A DNA stretch of 64,000 nucleotides, from positions 930,001 to 994,000 of the forward strand of contig NC_012864.1 of NCBI RefSeq assembly GCF_000026945.1. The letters run 5' to 3'. Of this stretch, positions 43,895 to 53,490 are shown one piece after another. This DNA comes from Candida dubliniensis CD36 (Eukaryota; Ascomycota; Pichiomycetes; Serinales; Debaryomycetaceae). The translations under genes were made by a program, and so were the position numbers. Position 1 is the first letter of the stretch. Each line of letters opens with the position of its first letter. The notes below the pieces were generated by a model. The model was not told the origin of the DNA, made no database searches, and saw only the letters and a program-made list of their open reading frames with translations.

Positions 43895-44917
43895 TTAAAA
43901 ATCAATTACTTTATTTGGGAAAAACTCATCAATCAATTCAAGATAGTATGGTTTCAACTCTTCAACATCATACTGCTGATCTATCTTGGAATATAAATCG
44001 TAGGAATTAAATGCTTTGACTGCTTTCAACATCTCTTTATCATGTTCATCCATTAAATAACTATATGCCAATTCTTGGTGCCATGGATAAAATGAATGGT
44101 ACCGTATCATTGCTAATGCTTCAGGAGGCAATGTCGAATTCTTTTTCGCAACATGGTACATATACTCATCATGACCCCAACTCAACATGACTTTATCTAA
44201 TCCACAATGCTTCGAATATATGCCATATTTGGTATTATACAATGGATTTAGAAAATCGGGATTATTTTTAAAACTATCAGGGAAAATAATTCGTTTCAGG
44301 AATTTACAACCAACGGGAAAAGTGTCCCCTACTACATCCCATTGACCACGAGAATCAAAAAAATATAACAATTTCCCTAAATCATGAATTAACCCAACTA
44401 ATTGAAACCATCGTGGTTTCCCATCTCGTCGTATAGCTTCTGCCGTTTGCAATGCATGATCTATTTGTGATAACTCGGTGTCGGGATCAGAATCATCTAA
44501 TAACTTGTTTAATTTCTCTAGTCCTTCCCAAACAGTCATCCTTGCTCTCGTTTTAGTTTTGAAATTAATTCTTGCTTGGATATTATATGCAACCGTTTGT
44601 TTTTCATGTTGTTCTTCATAAAATTGTTTGACTCTGTCACAGGCTAATTCATATTGTCGGAACGCCTTTGTGTCTATGTTTTTATAGTATTCCGATGCTA
44701 TTTGCCAGTTTTCATCAGCAGCAGTTTCTGATTGTTCTTCCAATTTAAGCTCATCATCTATCGAATGGGTTTTGGAGGTTGGCGTTTTGTTGGTTAAAGA
44801 ACCACGGATCCTATTGACATTAAGTATATCATCATCTATTTTGTCTAATATATTTGTCTGGGATTTATCTAGGTTATTAGTTTTGTCGTGAGTTGGTTTA
44901 CTGACCTTGTTTACCAT
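43895..44917 (-). CDS. myo-Inositol oxygenase
   Basis: A 340-residue protein from the ATG at 44917 (MVNKVSKPTHDKTNN); an in-frame ATG at 44968 would add a hydrophobic 17-residue leader and is less likely. The MIOX domain starts at about residue 95 (FRQYELACDRVKQFYEEQHEKQTV). Di-iron ligands are visible in LIHDLGKLLYF, WGHDEYMYHV, RYHSFYPWH and FNSYDLYSK, with DPDTELSQIDHALQTAEAIRRDGKPRWFQLVGLIHDLGK as the core. Role: oxygen-dependent cleavage of myo-inositol to D-glucuronate in the cytosol. The N-terminal 95 residues are charged and not part of the fold. It is tail-to-tail with SCW11, with 108 bp between stop codons. Confidence 0.93.
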   Translation of the reverse strand: MVNKVSKPTHDKTNNLDKSQTNILDKIDDDILNVNRIRGSLTNKTPTSKTHSIDDELKLEEQSETAADENWQIASEYYKNIDTKAFRQYELACDRVKQFYEEQHEKQTVAYNIQARINFKTKTRARMTVWEGLEKLNKLLDDSDPDTELSQIDHALQTAEAIRRDGKPRWFQLVGLIHDLGKLLYFFDSRGQWDVVGDTFPVGCKFLKRIIFPDSFKNNPDFLNPLYNTKYGIYSKHCGLDKVMLSWGHDEYMYHVAKKNSTLPPEALAMIRYHSFYPWHQELAYSYLMDEHDKEMLKAVKAFNSYDLYSKIDQQYDVEELKPYYLELIDEFFPNKVIDF

Positions 44918-45204
44918 CTCAAATTGTCTAGTTAGTAAAGAAGTAGTGAGCAACAAAATCACACACACAAAAAAAAAAAAAATTTAATAGTGTTTCAGTT
45001 TTCGTGTCACCGACGATTATTTCTACAAATCTTCTATGAAGAACAAACTTACATTAAATGTGCACGATAAAGCTAAGCAACGATAAGTATACATTTTTGT
45101 TTAGTATCTGACAACTTGTCGTAATCAAACAATGTCATAATAACTATTTTGTTTTGTATATATCAAATATAAACGATTAGAGTAAACGACAATAGCACAC
45201 TTCA

Positions 45205-46815
45205 TTAGAAAGCAAAGGCAGCTAATAAGAATGGAACAGTAAACCAGACACTATTCAAAGAGTTGGCAACTGCAGCACCACCTTCAAAAGTGAATACTGG
45301 AACAGTGCCATTAGTACCATTAGAAGTAACAGATGTTGGTAATGGAACAGGGGTAATGGTAGAAGTGATGTCAATGGTGACGTATTGGGTACTGGAACCA
45401 ACAGTTTGGGCGGAGGTGGTTACAATCTTTTTAACACCTTGAGTGCTGGTACTGGCTTTTGGTTTTAAAGCAGTTGATGTTGGGTTAGCAACACATTTTT
45501 CTTCACTGCAAATGACAGTTTTAACTGGAACATACACTTGACTATTAGTCAAAGGACAATAGGTGGTGTAAACGGTATCGATGTCAGTGACAACAACAAC
45601 ACCAGTAGTAACTGGGGTGGCAACACATTTGTGTGCAGAACATGAGGTAATGGTGACAACAGTTTTTTGGACATCAGTGACAGTGGAAATGGCAAGTTCA
45701 TACAGTTTAGTGTTAGAAGATCCTGAACCTGAACCAGTTGGAAGAACAGTACCAGAAGCAATGCCAGATGAAGATTCAGTGGTTGAGTTACCATAGAAAA
45801 TTGAGGAAGAAGATGAAGATGAAGTAACAATCTCATCAGATTTTGTGGTAATGGCAGCAGTTGAAGTGGTAGTGGCAGAAGTAGTTGGGGCAACACAAGT
45901 ATTTTGGTTCAAAACATTCTTGACTTGGACAACAAAGTTATTACCTTGATCGTCGGTATTCAACCAAGCACCAGATGCATCCCAAAGGGAAACACCAGCA
46001 AAGTGTGGGTCACATTTGATTTCTTCAATAGTTGTGGATAATTTATTAGCATCAACGTAGCCAGCAACGTTACCGGTAGCAGGAACACCGACAAATAATT
46101 TGATGTTTTTGTTTGGAGCAGAGTCAGCGAATTTGGACCAAGTATCGTAATTGAATTGACCATCAACTGAACAATAGTTGTTGTAGAATTGAATGAATGC
46201 AAAATCAAGTGGGACTTTGGATAACAAATCACCAAGAGAAGCATCAGGGTATGGACATTGTGGAGCAGCAGATAAGAAATAGTTTTTAGAAGTGTCTTGA
46301 GCAAACTTGCTTCTTAAGGCAGTGGCCAATTCTGGGTATCCAGTAGTACTACCGTGTTCAATGTCGAAATCGAAACCATCAACAATGGCATCATCAAATG
46401 GTCTTTCTGCATCTTGACCGGCACCGAATTTGTTCCACAAGGTGTCAGCGAATTTGGTGGCAGAGGCGACATCATTAAAACCATAATCACCAACACCACC
46501 ACCTAAAGATAATAACACGGTTTTACCTAAAGATTGACAAGTTTTGATGTCAGCACCGATTTGAGAACAGTGCAACAACCCAGACTCAAAAGTGTTACCA
46601 CATTGGTTGGCAAAATTGACATTCAATGGATCTGGAAACAAATTCAAGAATGACAATAAAACAATGTCGACGTCAGTTTCTTGACAGTATTGAGCCAATC
46701 TTTCTTGACCACCAGCACCGTTTTGGCCCCAGTAAAGAGCAACTTGGTTGGAAGCACTGGCAAAAGCAGATGATGCTACAACTGCTGCAGCTAATAATGT
46801 TTTAATAGACAACAT
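45205..46815 (-). CDS. CHT2: GPI-anchored-type chitinase Cht2 (GH18)
   Basis: A 536-residue protein. Signal peptide (MLSIKTLLAAAVVASSAFAS), then a GH18 domain (about 22-308) starting NQVALYWGQNGAGGQERL. The catalytic DxxDxDxE motif DGFDFDIE is complete, with Asp146, Asp149, Asp151 and acid Glu153. A Ser/Thr-rich linker and Cys-containing repeats follow (VVTDIDTVYTTYCPLTNSQVYVPVKTV). The C-terminal hydrophobic tail VWFTVPFLLAAFAF fits a GPI signal. This combination marks Candida Cht2 rather than Cht3. From memory, C. albicans Cht2 is longer (583), the difference lying in the Ser/Thr linker. Role: wall chitin hydrolysis and remodelling. Confidence 0.88.
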   Translation of the reverse strand: MLSIKTLLAAAVVASSAFASASNQVALYWGQNGAGGQERLAQYCQETDVDIVLLSFLNLFPDPLNVNFANQCGNTFESGLLHCSQIGADIKTCQSLGKTVLLSLGGGVGDYGFNDVASATKFADTLWNKFGAGQDAERPFDDAIVDGFDFDIEHGSTTGYPELATALRSKFAQDTSKNYFLSAAPQCPYPDASLGDLLSKVPLDFAFIQFYNNYCSVDGQFNYDTWSKFADSAPNKNIKLFVGVPATGNVAGYVDANKLSTTIEEIKCDPHFAGVSLWDASGAWLNTDDQGNNFVVQVKNVLNQNTCVAPTTSATTTSTAAITTKSDEIVTSSSSSSSIFYGNSTTESSSGIASGTVLPTGSGSGSSNTKLYELAISTVTDVQKTVVTITSCSAHKCVATPVTTGVVVVTDIDTVYTTYCPLTNSQVYVPVKTVICSEEKCVANPTSTALKPKASTSTQGVKKIVTTSAQTVGSSTQYVTIDITSTITPVPLPTSVTSNGTNGTVPVFTFEGGAAVANSLNSVWFTVPFLLAAFAF

Positions 46816-49800
46816 GATATTTTTTTGCTTGTTTTGTTAAGGGGGTATAAAAATGAATAACAACGAAAGACTAAGTTGGATTTGAAGATTAAGAACCACT
46901 TAATGAATAACGAATGACTTGTGGTTAGTTGAAAAGAAAAGAATGCGTGTTGAAAGAAAACAAAAATCCAACGATTAAAGTATAAACAAGTTTGGAGATA
47001 TCTTGGATCAAAAAAAGAAAATACAAAATAAGTGGAATATTCAGAGTAAAGAAATATTGGTCATATTTATAATATTAGTTGGTGTTGAAATTTTTTTTTA
47101 GCCATGGCAATTGCAACTTTGAATAATAAAGGTCGAATAATTAATTATTTTCTAAAAATGGTGGCACTAATAATTTGCTCCAATCAATGGAAATACGCTT
47201 CCGCCAAAATGAAACAAAATGTAAACATTTAAAAACCCACTGGTTATGTAGGAATGGTTTGTGAAAAAAGAAAAAAAAACATTATAAAAGTTTAGTGGTG
47301 GTGGTTAATAGGAGATTAAGCGTGTTTTTTGAGTAATTGAGAGGTGTATTGTGTCAACAAATACTAAATTCTCGTGTACTTTCGTAGGTTTGTCGAAAAT
47401 TAAATTGCATGCAAAGCGGACTAATTTAAATTAGCAAATGAGAATTAAAATCAACTGAAAATTATTAGTTTATTGTTCGGATGGTTTGAAGAGTATTTTT
47501 CAGTAGGTGATATTATTTGGCATCAAAAAATTATTTTCATCTTTGTGATCATTTAGAGAAATTAAACAATGAGAGAGAGCGTTCAATCAATTCATTTTTT
47601 AAGAACATGTTTGTTTTTAAAGAAGGGTGGTTTTGTACATAATGGATGGTGAGTAGTAAGGCAAGAAAAGAGGGCGTTGATGAACAACTTGTGGTTTCGT
47701 GATTTTGTTTTTATCGTTAAACAACATTGTAGACGTGAAGGAGATTCTCATGAGTGTTTCTTCCTGAAATTAAAAAATCTTCTGAGATCTAAACTCTTTG
47801 TCTCCCTTTGTTAAAATCGATTTCAACTAATAAAATTAAAGGTAAAAAAATTTAAAATAGGACAAAGAAGTATCTTTACATTCATCGTTTTACAAAAGAA
47901 TAAATCTGTTTTTTTTTCTTCTTCGAACGATTTAGAGTTTATTCTATTTACAACAAGATTACGGTTTTGTTCAACTTAGACTTCTACTTGCTCTTTTATT
48001 TGGGAGAATAGATAAAGATGTATTCTACTGTGATTATGTTGGGACATCCATTTGCTTTGACCTGGGTAACTATGTTGCTGATCTCGTTGATGGCCAAAAT
48101 CATTATTATTCCTCGTCTACGTGAAAAATAAAACAGAGAGAATTATTTTAGTCTTGTAAACTATTGTTTACGAATTTACCCGATTGGCACGCGAATTGTC
48201 TTTTTTAGGACAGTTGCATTAAATTTATTTTTACGTGGGCTATTGTTAATAATACCCAAAAAAAAATTTCTTGGCCCATATGTCTGTTACCTTTTTGTTG
48301 GTCAGTCATGTTAGGCACTGTTATTGGGTTGTATTCCGTCGGCTCTATTTGATGAGGTTATTACTTTAATTATGTAATCGCCTTTGGGGGGAGAGCAGAA
48401 TTTAATAAGGATATATAATGAGGTAAATTGCCTTGAGGCATTTGAAATACGGCACAGAGTAGGAAAGTTCAAACAATAGCTTTGCTGGACCATAATGAAC
48501 CAAAAATTTTGTACGAAGAGTAGATTCTATATCAAAGAGGATTCGAGACAGAGAATTTTATAGTGGCTGTAGAATAAATCTCTTGGTTTGAGTTTAATAT
48601 TTAGTTGAAGTGTAGAACAGTTTTACTGGTACAGTTAATGGTTAATCAGCTTAGATAAATGGTACCTCGAGATTAATTCTTCAAATACAGAATTCTACGA
48701 CTTTTTATATTTCTTTTCTCAACTTTTTAAACAATGAACTATATTCCAGGTAGTTTACCTATAAATTAAATGGAAGATAATGACAGCCATAGCTTATAGT
48801 TAGAAGAAACGACTTAAACTCTGCTTTATTGGAAAGGCATTCTTTTATTTTTTTTTTTGCAAATTTTCACACATGATTCTGAGAGAAAAATTCACCATCC
48901 ACTTTTTATACAGGGTACTTTACAGAAACCTATAATGGACTTTAGCCCCCCCCAAAAGAAGAACCAGAAAAATCAACAAAACTAGTTTTAAACATATAAT
49001 TGACTCGTTTTGAAAAAAAAAAAGTGGTACCATGATGTGGAATGCTATTAAGGAATTATTTTTTGAGCATTTTCTCTGTCTTTTTTTTTTTTTTTGGACA
49101 TTTACGACGATTTTTTTTTGGCTTAGTTGCGCCCTAATTCCAATTACGCGAAGTTTAGACTCCACCCCCCACTTAACTATGTCAGCACAACGAGAGAATG
49201 ACATAATACAAAGTCAGTTACAAAATACTAGCCATCTTTCAACTTGAATTGACATAGTCTAAAGAGAATCTATACGTTAAGATTTAACCATATTGTAAAA
49301 GATAATACTCTCAAAATGTGTGATATTGTTAATTTCAGTTATACTTTTTTTTTTTGTAGTGTTTAGCTTTGTGACATCAACAGGGAAAACCAAGAAACAG
49401 AAAGACAGAGCAAAAGGAAAATGCAACACAGTAAACTATTCAATTATGAATTTGTGAAAATAATCCGATGTTAAACTTTATTAATCCATTGACCACGATG
49501 TTACAGTTCTTGCTAGGTTGTATCCCAGTTTTTTGGGAGGTTACAGTCAATGATTTTTCTAGTTTCTTCTGAGAGTTAATATCTTGAAAAATTCTTCCCT
49601 ACAAAAAGATCCAGAATACCTGGATACTTTTTTTTAGAAAAGGAAAAATCCAATTACTCTCTTTTTGCAGCAGTAGGAATTGGTTTTACTTCCACAAGAA
49701 AGGCACCAGGCTGAGATAGTGTCAATTGCAATTATAGTTTCACGTGAATCGTAACTTTGGTTTTGTGTACCCGTAAACTTCTTCTACTGGTCCAAAAAAA

Positions 49801-49924
49801 AAAAAATACAACTGAACCCAAAAGAAAAAAAAGGAAAGAGACAGAAAGAAAAAAAATAGTTACATACGTATTTCAAAACTCGGCAATTCTTCCTTCATTA
49901 ATTCACCTAGGGATACGCAGACAA
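46816..49924. other. 3.1-kb intergenic region upstream of CHT2 and of the gene at 49925
   Basis: A divergent intergenic region much less repeat-rich than the deserts at 8-24 kb. Frames of 60-94 codons (48311-48493, 48920-49204, 49032-49247) show no recognisable protein. Elements seen are ACGCGAA at about 49146, CACGCGAA at about 48188 and CACGTG at about 49741-49746. It probably combines the long CHT2 promoter with that of the + gene; an unseen RNA gene is possible. Confidence 0.5.
49741..49746. promoter_or_regulatory. CACGTG E-box
   Basis: A palindromic CACGTG about 180 bp before the probable start at 49925. In Candida this core is bound by bHLH factors such as Cbf1 or Tye7. Assignment to a factor is inference. 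Confidence 0.35.
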
Positions 49925-51190
49925 ATGAAAATTTTTGAAGCCTTATTAGAGCTCCAAAATACGTTGTTAAAGTATTATCTGGCAACCATACAGTATCTAT
50001 ACCAGGAATTGCTAACTCTATTTGAAAATAAGGTTTCTATTGATGTGGAAAAACCTGATTTGGAAAGAATAAGTTTCTATACATCGCTTATTGAAAAATA
50101 TCAATACCAAATTATACAGTTGACAGATTTTAACAAGGGTCATACGATTTACATAACCTTGCAACAGATAATCAACAGTGGTATACAAGACGTACTCGGC
50201 AGCATCACTGCTTTGCGTAATCTGGAACAAAAATTAATCAGAGCTTCAAGTGAAGCATTGTTAATTCAACCGGGAATTGAGGAAAAATTAAAATGGATCA
50301 TTGATGAAAACAACCATTTACACAAGTTTCAAAATGACCAAGACGAATACCAAACTTTTCTTGCGAGATTGAAAAATGAAATAAATAATGTTCCGCCACC
50401 ACAATATACTTGTCAAACGCTAAATAAATTTGTTGAAGATATTGTCCATGAGTATTCTTTAAACATTCCAATTCTCGAAATTGTTATTGAAAAGTTGAAT
50501 AGAAATTACAATGAGGAAGAACTATTTTTAGAAAAATTACAAAATAGCATTTTGCAACTTATCTTGGAGCAGGAGGTTGACACTTCCAGTGTATCCTTCA
50601 CAGAACAAGAAATTAAAGTCATAGATATAATGGAAATACTCACTGCCCACATTGATTTTTTCAAACGATTGTCCAAGATCTATATCAAGTTTGACAAATT
50701 GTTGCTTCAAAAGTTGAAGCTTGACAATTTGCCTGCTCCTGAATCTGTTGACCTCAAGACTCATGTTACCAAGAAACTTGACAATTTTATTAAAAATTTA
50801 GTTGCAGGAGGGACCGTAGGATTGAGTACAGAACAAACTTACCTTTTGGTTTTTAGCTTTATTCAAAACATTGCATTTCAGTTTCAAACTTTTAATGAAA
50901 ACTATATAGGGTATATTCCTGATAATAGACCTGGAAGATATGGTGATGACGAATCATTTTGGACATTGGTTAAAGAATACATTGCAAGTTTGCACCGGGT
51001 CACCAAGTTCTTAGAAGATCCCAATGGATGTGGTCACGATGTAAATATTATTATGGGCAATGCAAAAGAAGAGTTTGAACAATTGGAAAGTGAGGCCAGA
51101 GAGTATTTCTTTGCATTGTTACCCTTTGAAAGAATTTTTGAATGCGATGAAAAGATTGTGAATTATCAATTGGGTGAAAAAAGCGTATAG
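49925..51190 (+). CDS. Hypothetical predominantly helical protein
   Basis: A 421-residue protein if started at the ATG at 49925 (MKIFEALLELQNTLLKYYLATIQYLYQELL). The open frame extends to 49757, but the extra 56 residues are mostly Lys-rich and cross an A run. Sequence looks genuinely coding, with balanced composition and no low-complexity tract. It appears mainly alpha-helical with heptad-like Leu/Ile spacing (FYTSLIEKYQYQIIQL, LRNLEQKLIRASSEALLI, LKWIIDENNHLHKF). A more compact C-terminal part has DNRPGRYGDDESFWTLVKEYIASLHRVTKFLEDPNGCG. No transmembrane segment or signal is seen. I do not recognise the family. A subunit of a coiled-coil complex (kinetochore, tethering or Mediator type) is possible but unsupported. 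Confidence 0.8.
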   Translation: MKIFEALLELQNTLLKYYLATIQYLYQELLTLFENKVSIDVEKPDLERISFYTSLIEKYQYQIIQLTDFNKGHTIYITLQQIINSGIQDVLGSITALRNLEQKLIRASSEALLIQPGIEEKLKWIIDENNHLHKFQNDQDEYQTFLARLKNEINNVPPPQYTCQTLNKFVEDIVHEYSLNIPILEIVIEKLNRNYNEEELFLEKLQNSILQLILEQEVDTSSVSFTEQEIKVIDIMEILTAHIDFFKRLSKIYIKFDKLLLQKLKLDNLPAPESVDLKTHVTKKLDNFIKNLVAGGTVGLSTEQTYLLVFSFIQNIAFQFQTFNENYIGYIPDNRPGRYGDDESFWTLVKEYIASLHRVTKFLEDPNGCGHDVNIIMGNAKEEFEQLESEAREYFFALLPFERIFECDEKIVNYQLGEKSV

Positions 51191-51843
51191 TTCATGTTCT
51201 AAATACACGAAAATAAATGCAGCAATAAAAAGAGAGAAGTTTTGTATAATGTACTTCACGGTATGACCGACCAAGATTTGAACTGTATTTGCAACCACAC
51301 AAAACTACTACTACTACTACTATCCCCGTGTTTTTTGTAACCAGTAAAAAGTATCTTGTGTGACGATGAAAACATTTTGAGTAACATTGTCCTGTTCGAT
51401 ATTCATCTGAGGTAAGAATAACCGAAAGGACAATAAAGCTGTTGACAACAAGAAGAACAACAGGCGCAAGCAGTTGGGGGAACATTGACGATAAACTGCT
51501 GATCATAAAAAAAAAGATATCCTCTGGGATTATTTAGGGTTCACCTAAAATTGGATACAAATATGGTTAGGAGAGTTTATTCTGCAGAGCACAACATACA
51601 ACAAGGTATTTGAATTACTTGATTGTGGTTCAACAACAGAACCCCCAATTTCATTCTTTTTGGCCCTTTTGTGGTAACTATAAAGCTAACAAAAGATACC
51701 AATACAGCCATTTCATCTGTTGCAATTATACTTTACAAGAAATAAAACTCAAGCAAATTAGCTCTTCAACTGTTTATAATATATTAATAAAAAAAAAAAA
51801 CACTTGTGAATTAACTAGTACATTTCTATACCCTTGATATTAT
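51191..51843. other. Intergenic region between convergent genes
   Basis: The 3' regions of the helical protein gene and TLG1. A 104-codon - frame (51192-51506) begins with a hydrophobic segment, but its second half translates a CTA repeat as poly-Val; it is not supported as a gene. Confidence 0.5.
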
Positions 51844-52524
51844 CTATGCAATCAATAACAACACCAATAAAACACATAGTACCACCACCAAAATCCCAAT
51901 GCACCAATTACTTGCAGTTTCTTTGTTTCGTTCTAGGAATATATTTATTCTTTTCATTCCTCTTTGTAATTTGTTATCAACATTATCCATTTCATAGTCC
52001 AATTCGTCCAACATGAACCCTTGTTCTTCCAATTCATCACCCATAATTGCTGCTTGTTGGTTCAAATTCATCATGGTTCGATGGATATCATCTAATTGTA
52101 AATCCTGCTCTTGGATTAGTTCCTGCTGTTGATATGAAGTCATGGCAGAGTCTCCACTAAATGGGTCAATGTCTTCATCTTGACCATCTTGACTGATTCT
52201 ATTGGACATTGTTGTTACATCCCGATATTGCTTTTGATTCCATTTCTTTTCTAAATGTTGAATTTGATTATTTAAATCGGATAAAATTGATTTTCGATTG
52301 GATATATCAATATCAGATAAATTGAATTTCGATGGCTGTGACTCACTTATGGTTAATGCTTGTTGTAAATCTCGATATATCTCTTGTAATTCTTGGAAAC
52401 TATTTTCAAAATCTTGTTGTTGTTCATTAGTTGGTGGGTTCCCATTGGGACGGGAATTTATTATATCCTCTAAAGCTCTAATTGAGCTGTATGCATCTTC
52501 CTTAACTTCATTGAATGGATCCAT
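51844..52524 (-). CDS. TLG1: Qc-SNARE Tlg1 (syntaxin-6 family)
   Basis: A 226-residue tail-anchored protein from the ATG at 52524 (MDPFNEVKEDAYSSI); yeast Tlg1 is 224. The N-terminal syntaxin-6 three-helix region (DPFNEVKEDA to LSDLNNQIQHLEKKW) precedes the SNARE motif (about 135-200: QELIQEQDLQLDDIHRTMMNL to DNKLQRGMKRINIFLERN) and a single C-terminal transmembrane helix (GILVVVLCVLLVLLLIA). Upstream in-frame codons to 52683 read through an A run as poly-Lys and are rejected. Role: fusion of endosome-derived vesicles with the TGN and early endosome, with Tlg2, Vti1 and Snc1/2. It is divergent from SDC1, with 229 bp between the two starts. Confidence 0.92.
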   Translation of the reverse strand: MDPFNEVKEDAYSSIRALEDIINSRPNGNPPTNEQQQDFENSFQELQEIYRDLQQALTISESQPSKFNLSDIDISNRKSILSDLNNQIQHLEKKWNQKQYRDVTTMSNRISQDGQDEDIDPFSGDSAMTSYQQQELIQEQDLQLDDIHRTMMNLNQQAAIMGDELEEQGFMLDELDYEMDNVDNKLQRGMKRINIFLERNKETASNWCIGILVVVLCVLLVLLLIA

Positions 52525-52753
52525 GATTATAGGTATCACTACTGGGTTGAAAGGAAAAATGGGGGACTCTACTAGAAAGTGGTTCCTGAGATTTCCAATT
52601 CTTTTTTTTTTTTTTTTTGAGGTGTCATAATATGTCACGAAATTTTCATGTTGTTTGTTTAGATTGTTGAAAACCAATCTCATTACACTGTTTTCTTTTC
52701 ATTCAACCTAGGAGCAACCATTTACTCAACTAAACCGGATATCATTCAACATA

Positions 52754-53140
52754 ATGGAGACACCCATTCCAAATCACGATTCAATTAAAGAAACGATAGA
52801 GGCATCTGTAAACGAATCTATAGATAATTCTAACCAAACAGAGGACAAACCTACAAATGGTTCTGTTGACCAAAACCAACAGAGTTCAAGTCCCATGGAG
52901 ATAGATACGAAAGAAGACTCTACAAAACCAGAGATAAACACACCAACCCCAAATGAAAATAGCCAGCTTCCAATGCATGAAATAGTAGGTGGATCCTCAG
53001 TTAGACGATATCTCAACCAACATCTTACAAAGACTTTGCTTGAGGGATTAAAAGAAGTTGCACAAATTAAACCAGAAGATCCATTAAAGTATTTAGGGGA
53101 ATTCTTAATTTCAAAATCGAACGAGTCAAAGAAAGAGTAG
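52754..53140 (+). CDS. SDC1: COMPASS subunit Sdc1 (Dpy-30 family)
   Basis: A 128-residue protein. Residues 1 to about 75 are acidic, Ser/Asn-rich and disordered. The Dpy-30 dimerisation motif occupies about 82-118 (SVRRYLNQHLTKTLLEGLKE then IKPEDPLKYLGEFLIS). This motif is diagnostic for Sdc1/DPY30 (yeast Sdc1 is 175 residues). Role: a dimer that binds Bre2 in the Set1/COMPASS histone H3K4 methyltransferase. Its promoter is shared with TLG1. Confidence 0.92.
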   Translation: METPIPNHDSIKETIEASVNESIDNSNQTEDKPTNGSVDQNQQSSSPMEIDTKEDSTKPEINTPTPNENSQLPMHEIVGGSSVRRYLNQHLTKTLLEGLKEVAQIKPEDPLKYLGEFLISKSNESKKE

Positions 53141-53490
53141 AAATGGTAAACTTGTATTATTTTTTGCAGTGTATATAGATTTTGTATTATTATATGATGT
53201 CACCCCCAATTTTAGAATGGTGAGTATTACTACCGGACTATCAGTTTAAATGCAGCATATGTGCTAAATAATGGCCTACATGATGTGTTTAAACTACACC
53301 AATAGAATATGATCATAACTCTATATCAATGGCAAGTAGAAGGACAAATAAAAAAAAAAAGGCAGAGGAGAGAGAGAAAGACAATGGGGAAATATGCTTT
53401 CTTTAAAAAAAAAAAAAAACAACCTGACTTATTTATTGCTCTTTACATGCAAACTAACCCCATCCAAGTCTCACACAACTTACATCGAAC
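53141..53490. other. Intergenic region, SDC1 / UGO1
   Basis: A 350-bp gap with A runs at about 53350-53360 and 53405-53419. An 86-codon + frame overlapping the UGO1 start has a poly-Lys character and is spurious. It holds the UGO1 promoter. Confidence 0.6.

Noticed and set aside
49757..49924. N-terminal extension of the helical protein gene
   Set aside because: The 56 extra codons are Lys-rich and translate A runs; the sequence becomes protein-like only from MKIFEALLE.
51192..51506. 104-codon frame on - with hydrophobic N-terminus
   Set aside because: The second half is a translated CTA repeat (poly-Val) and no splice sites or family match are visible.
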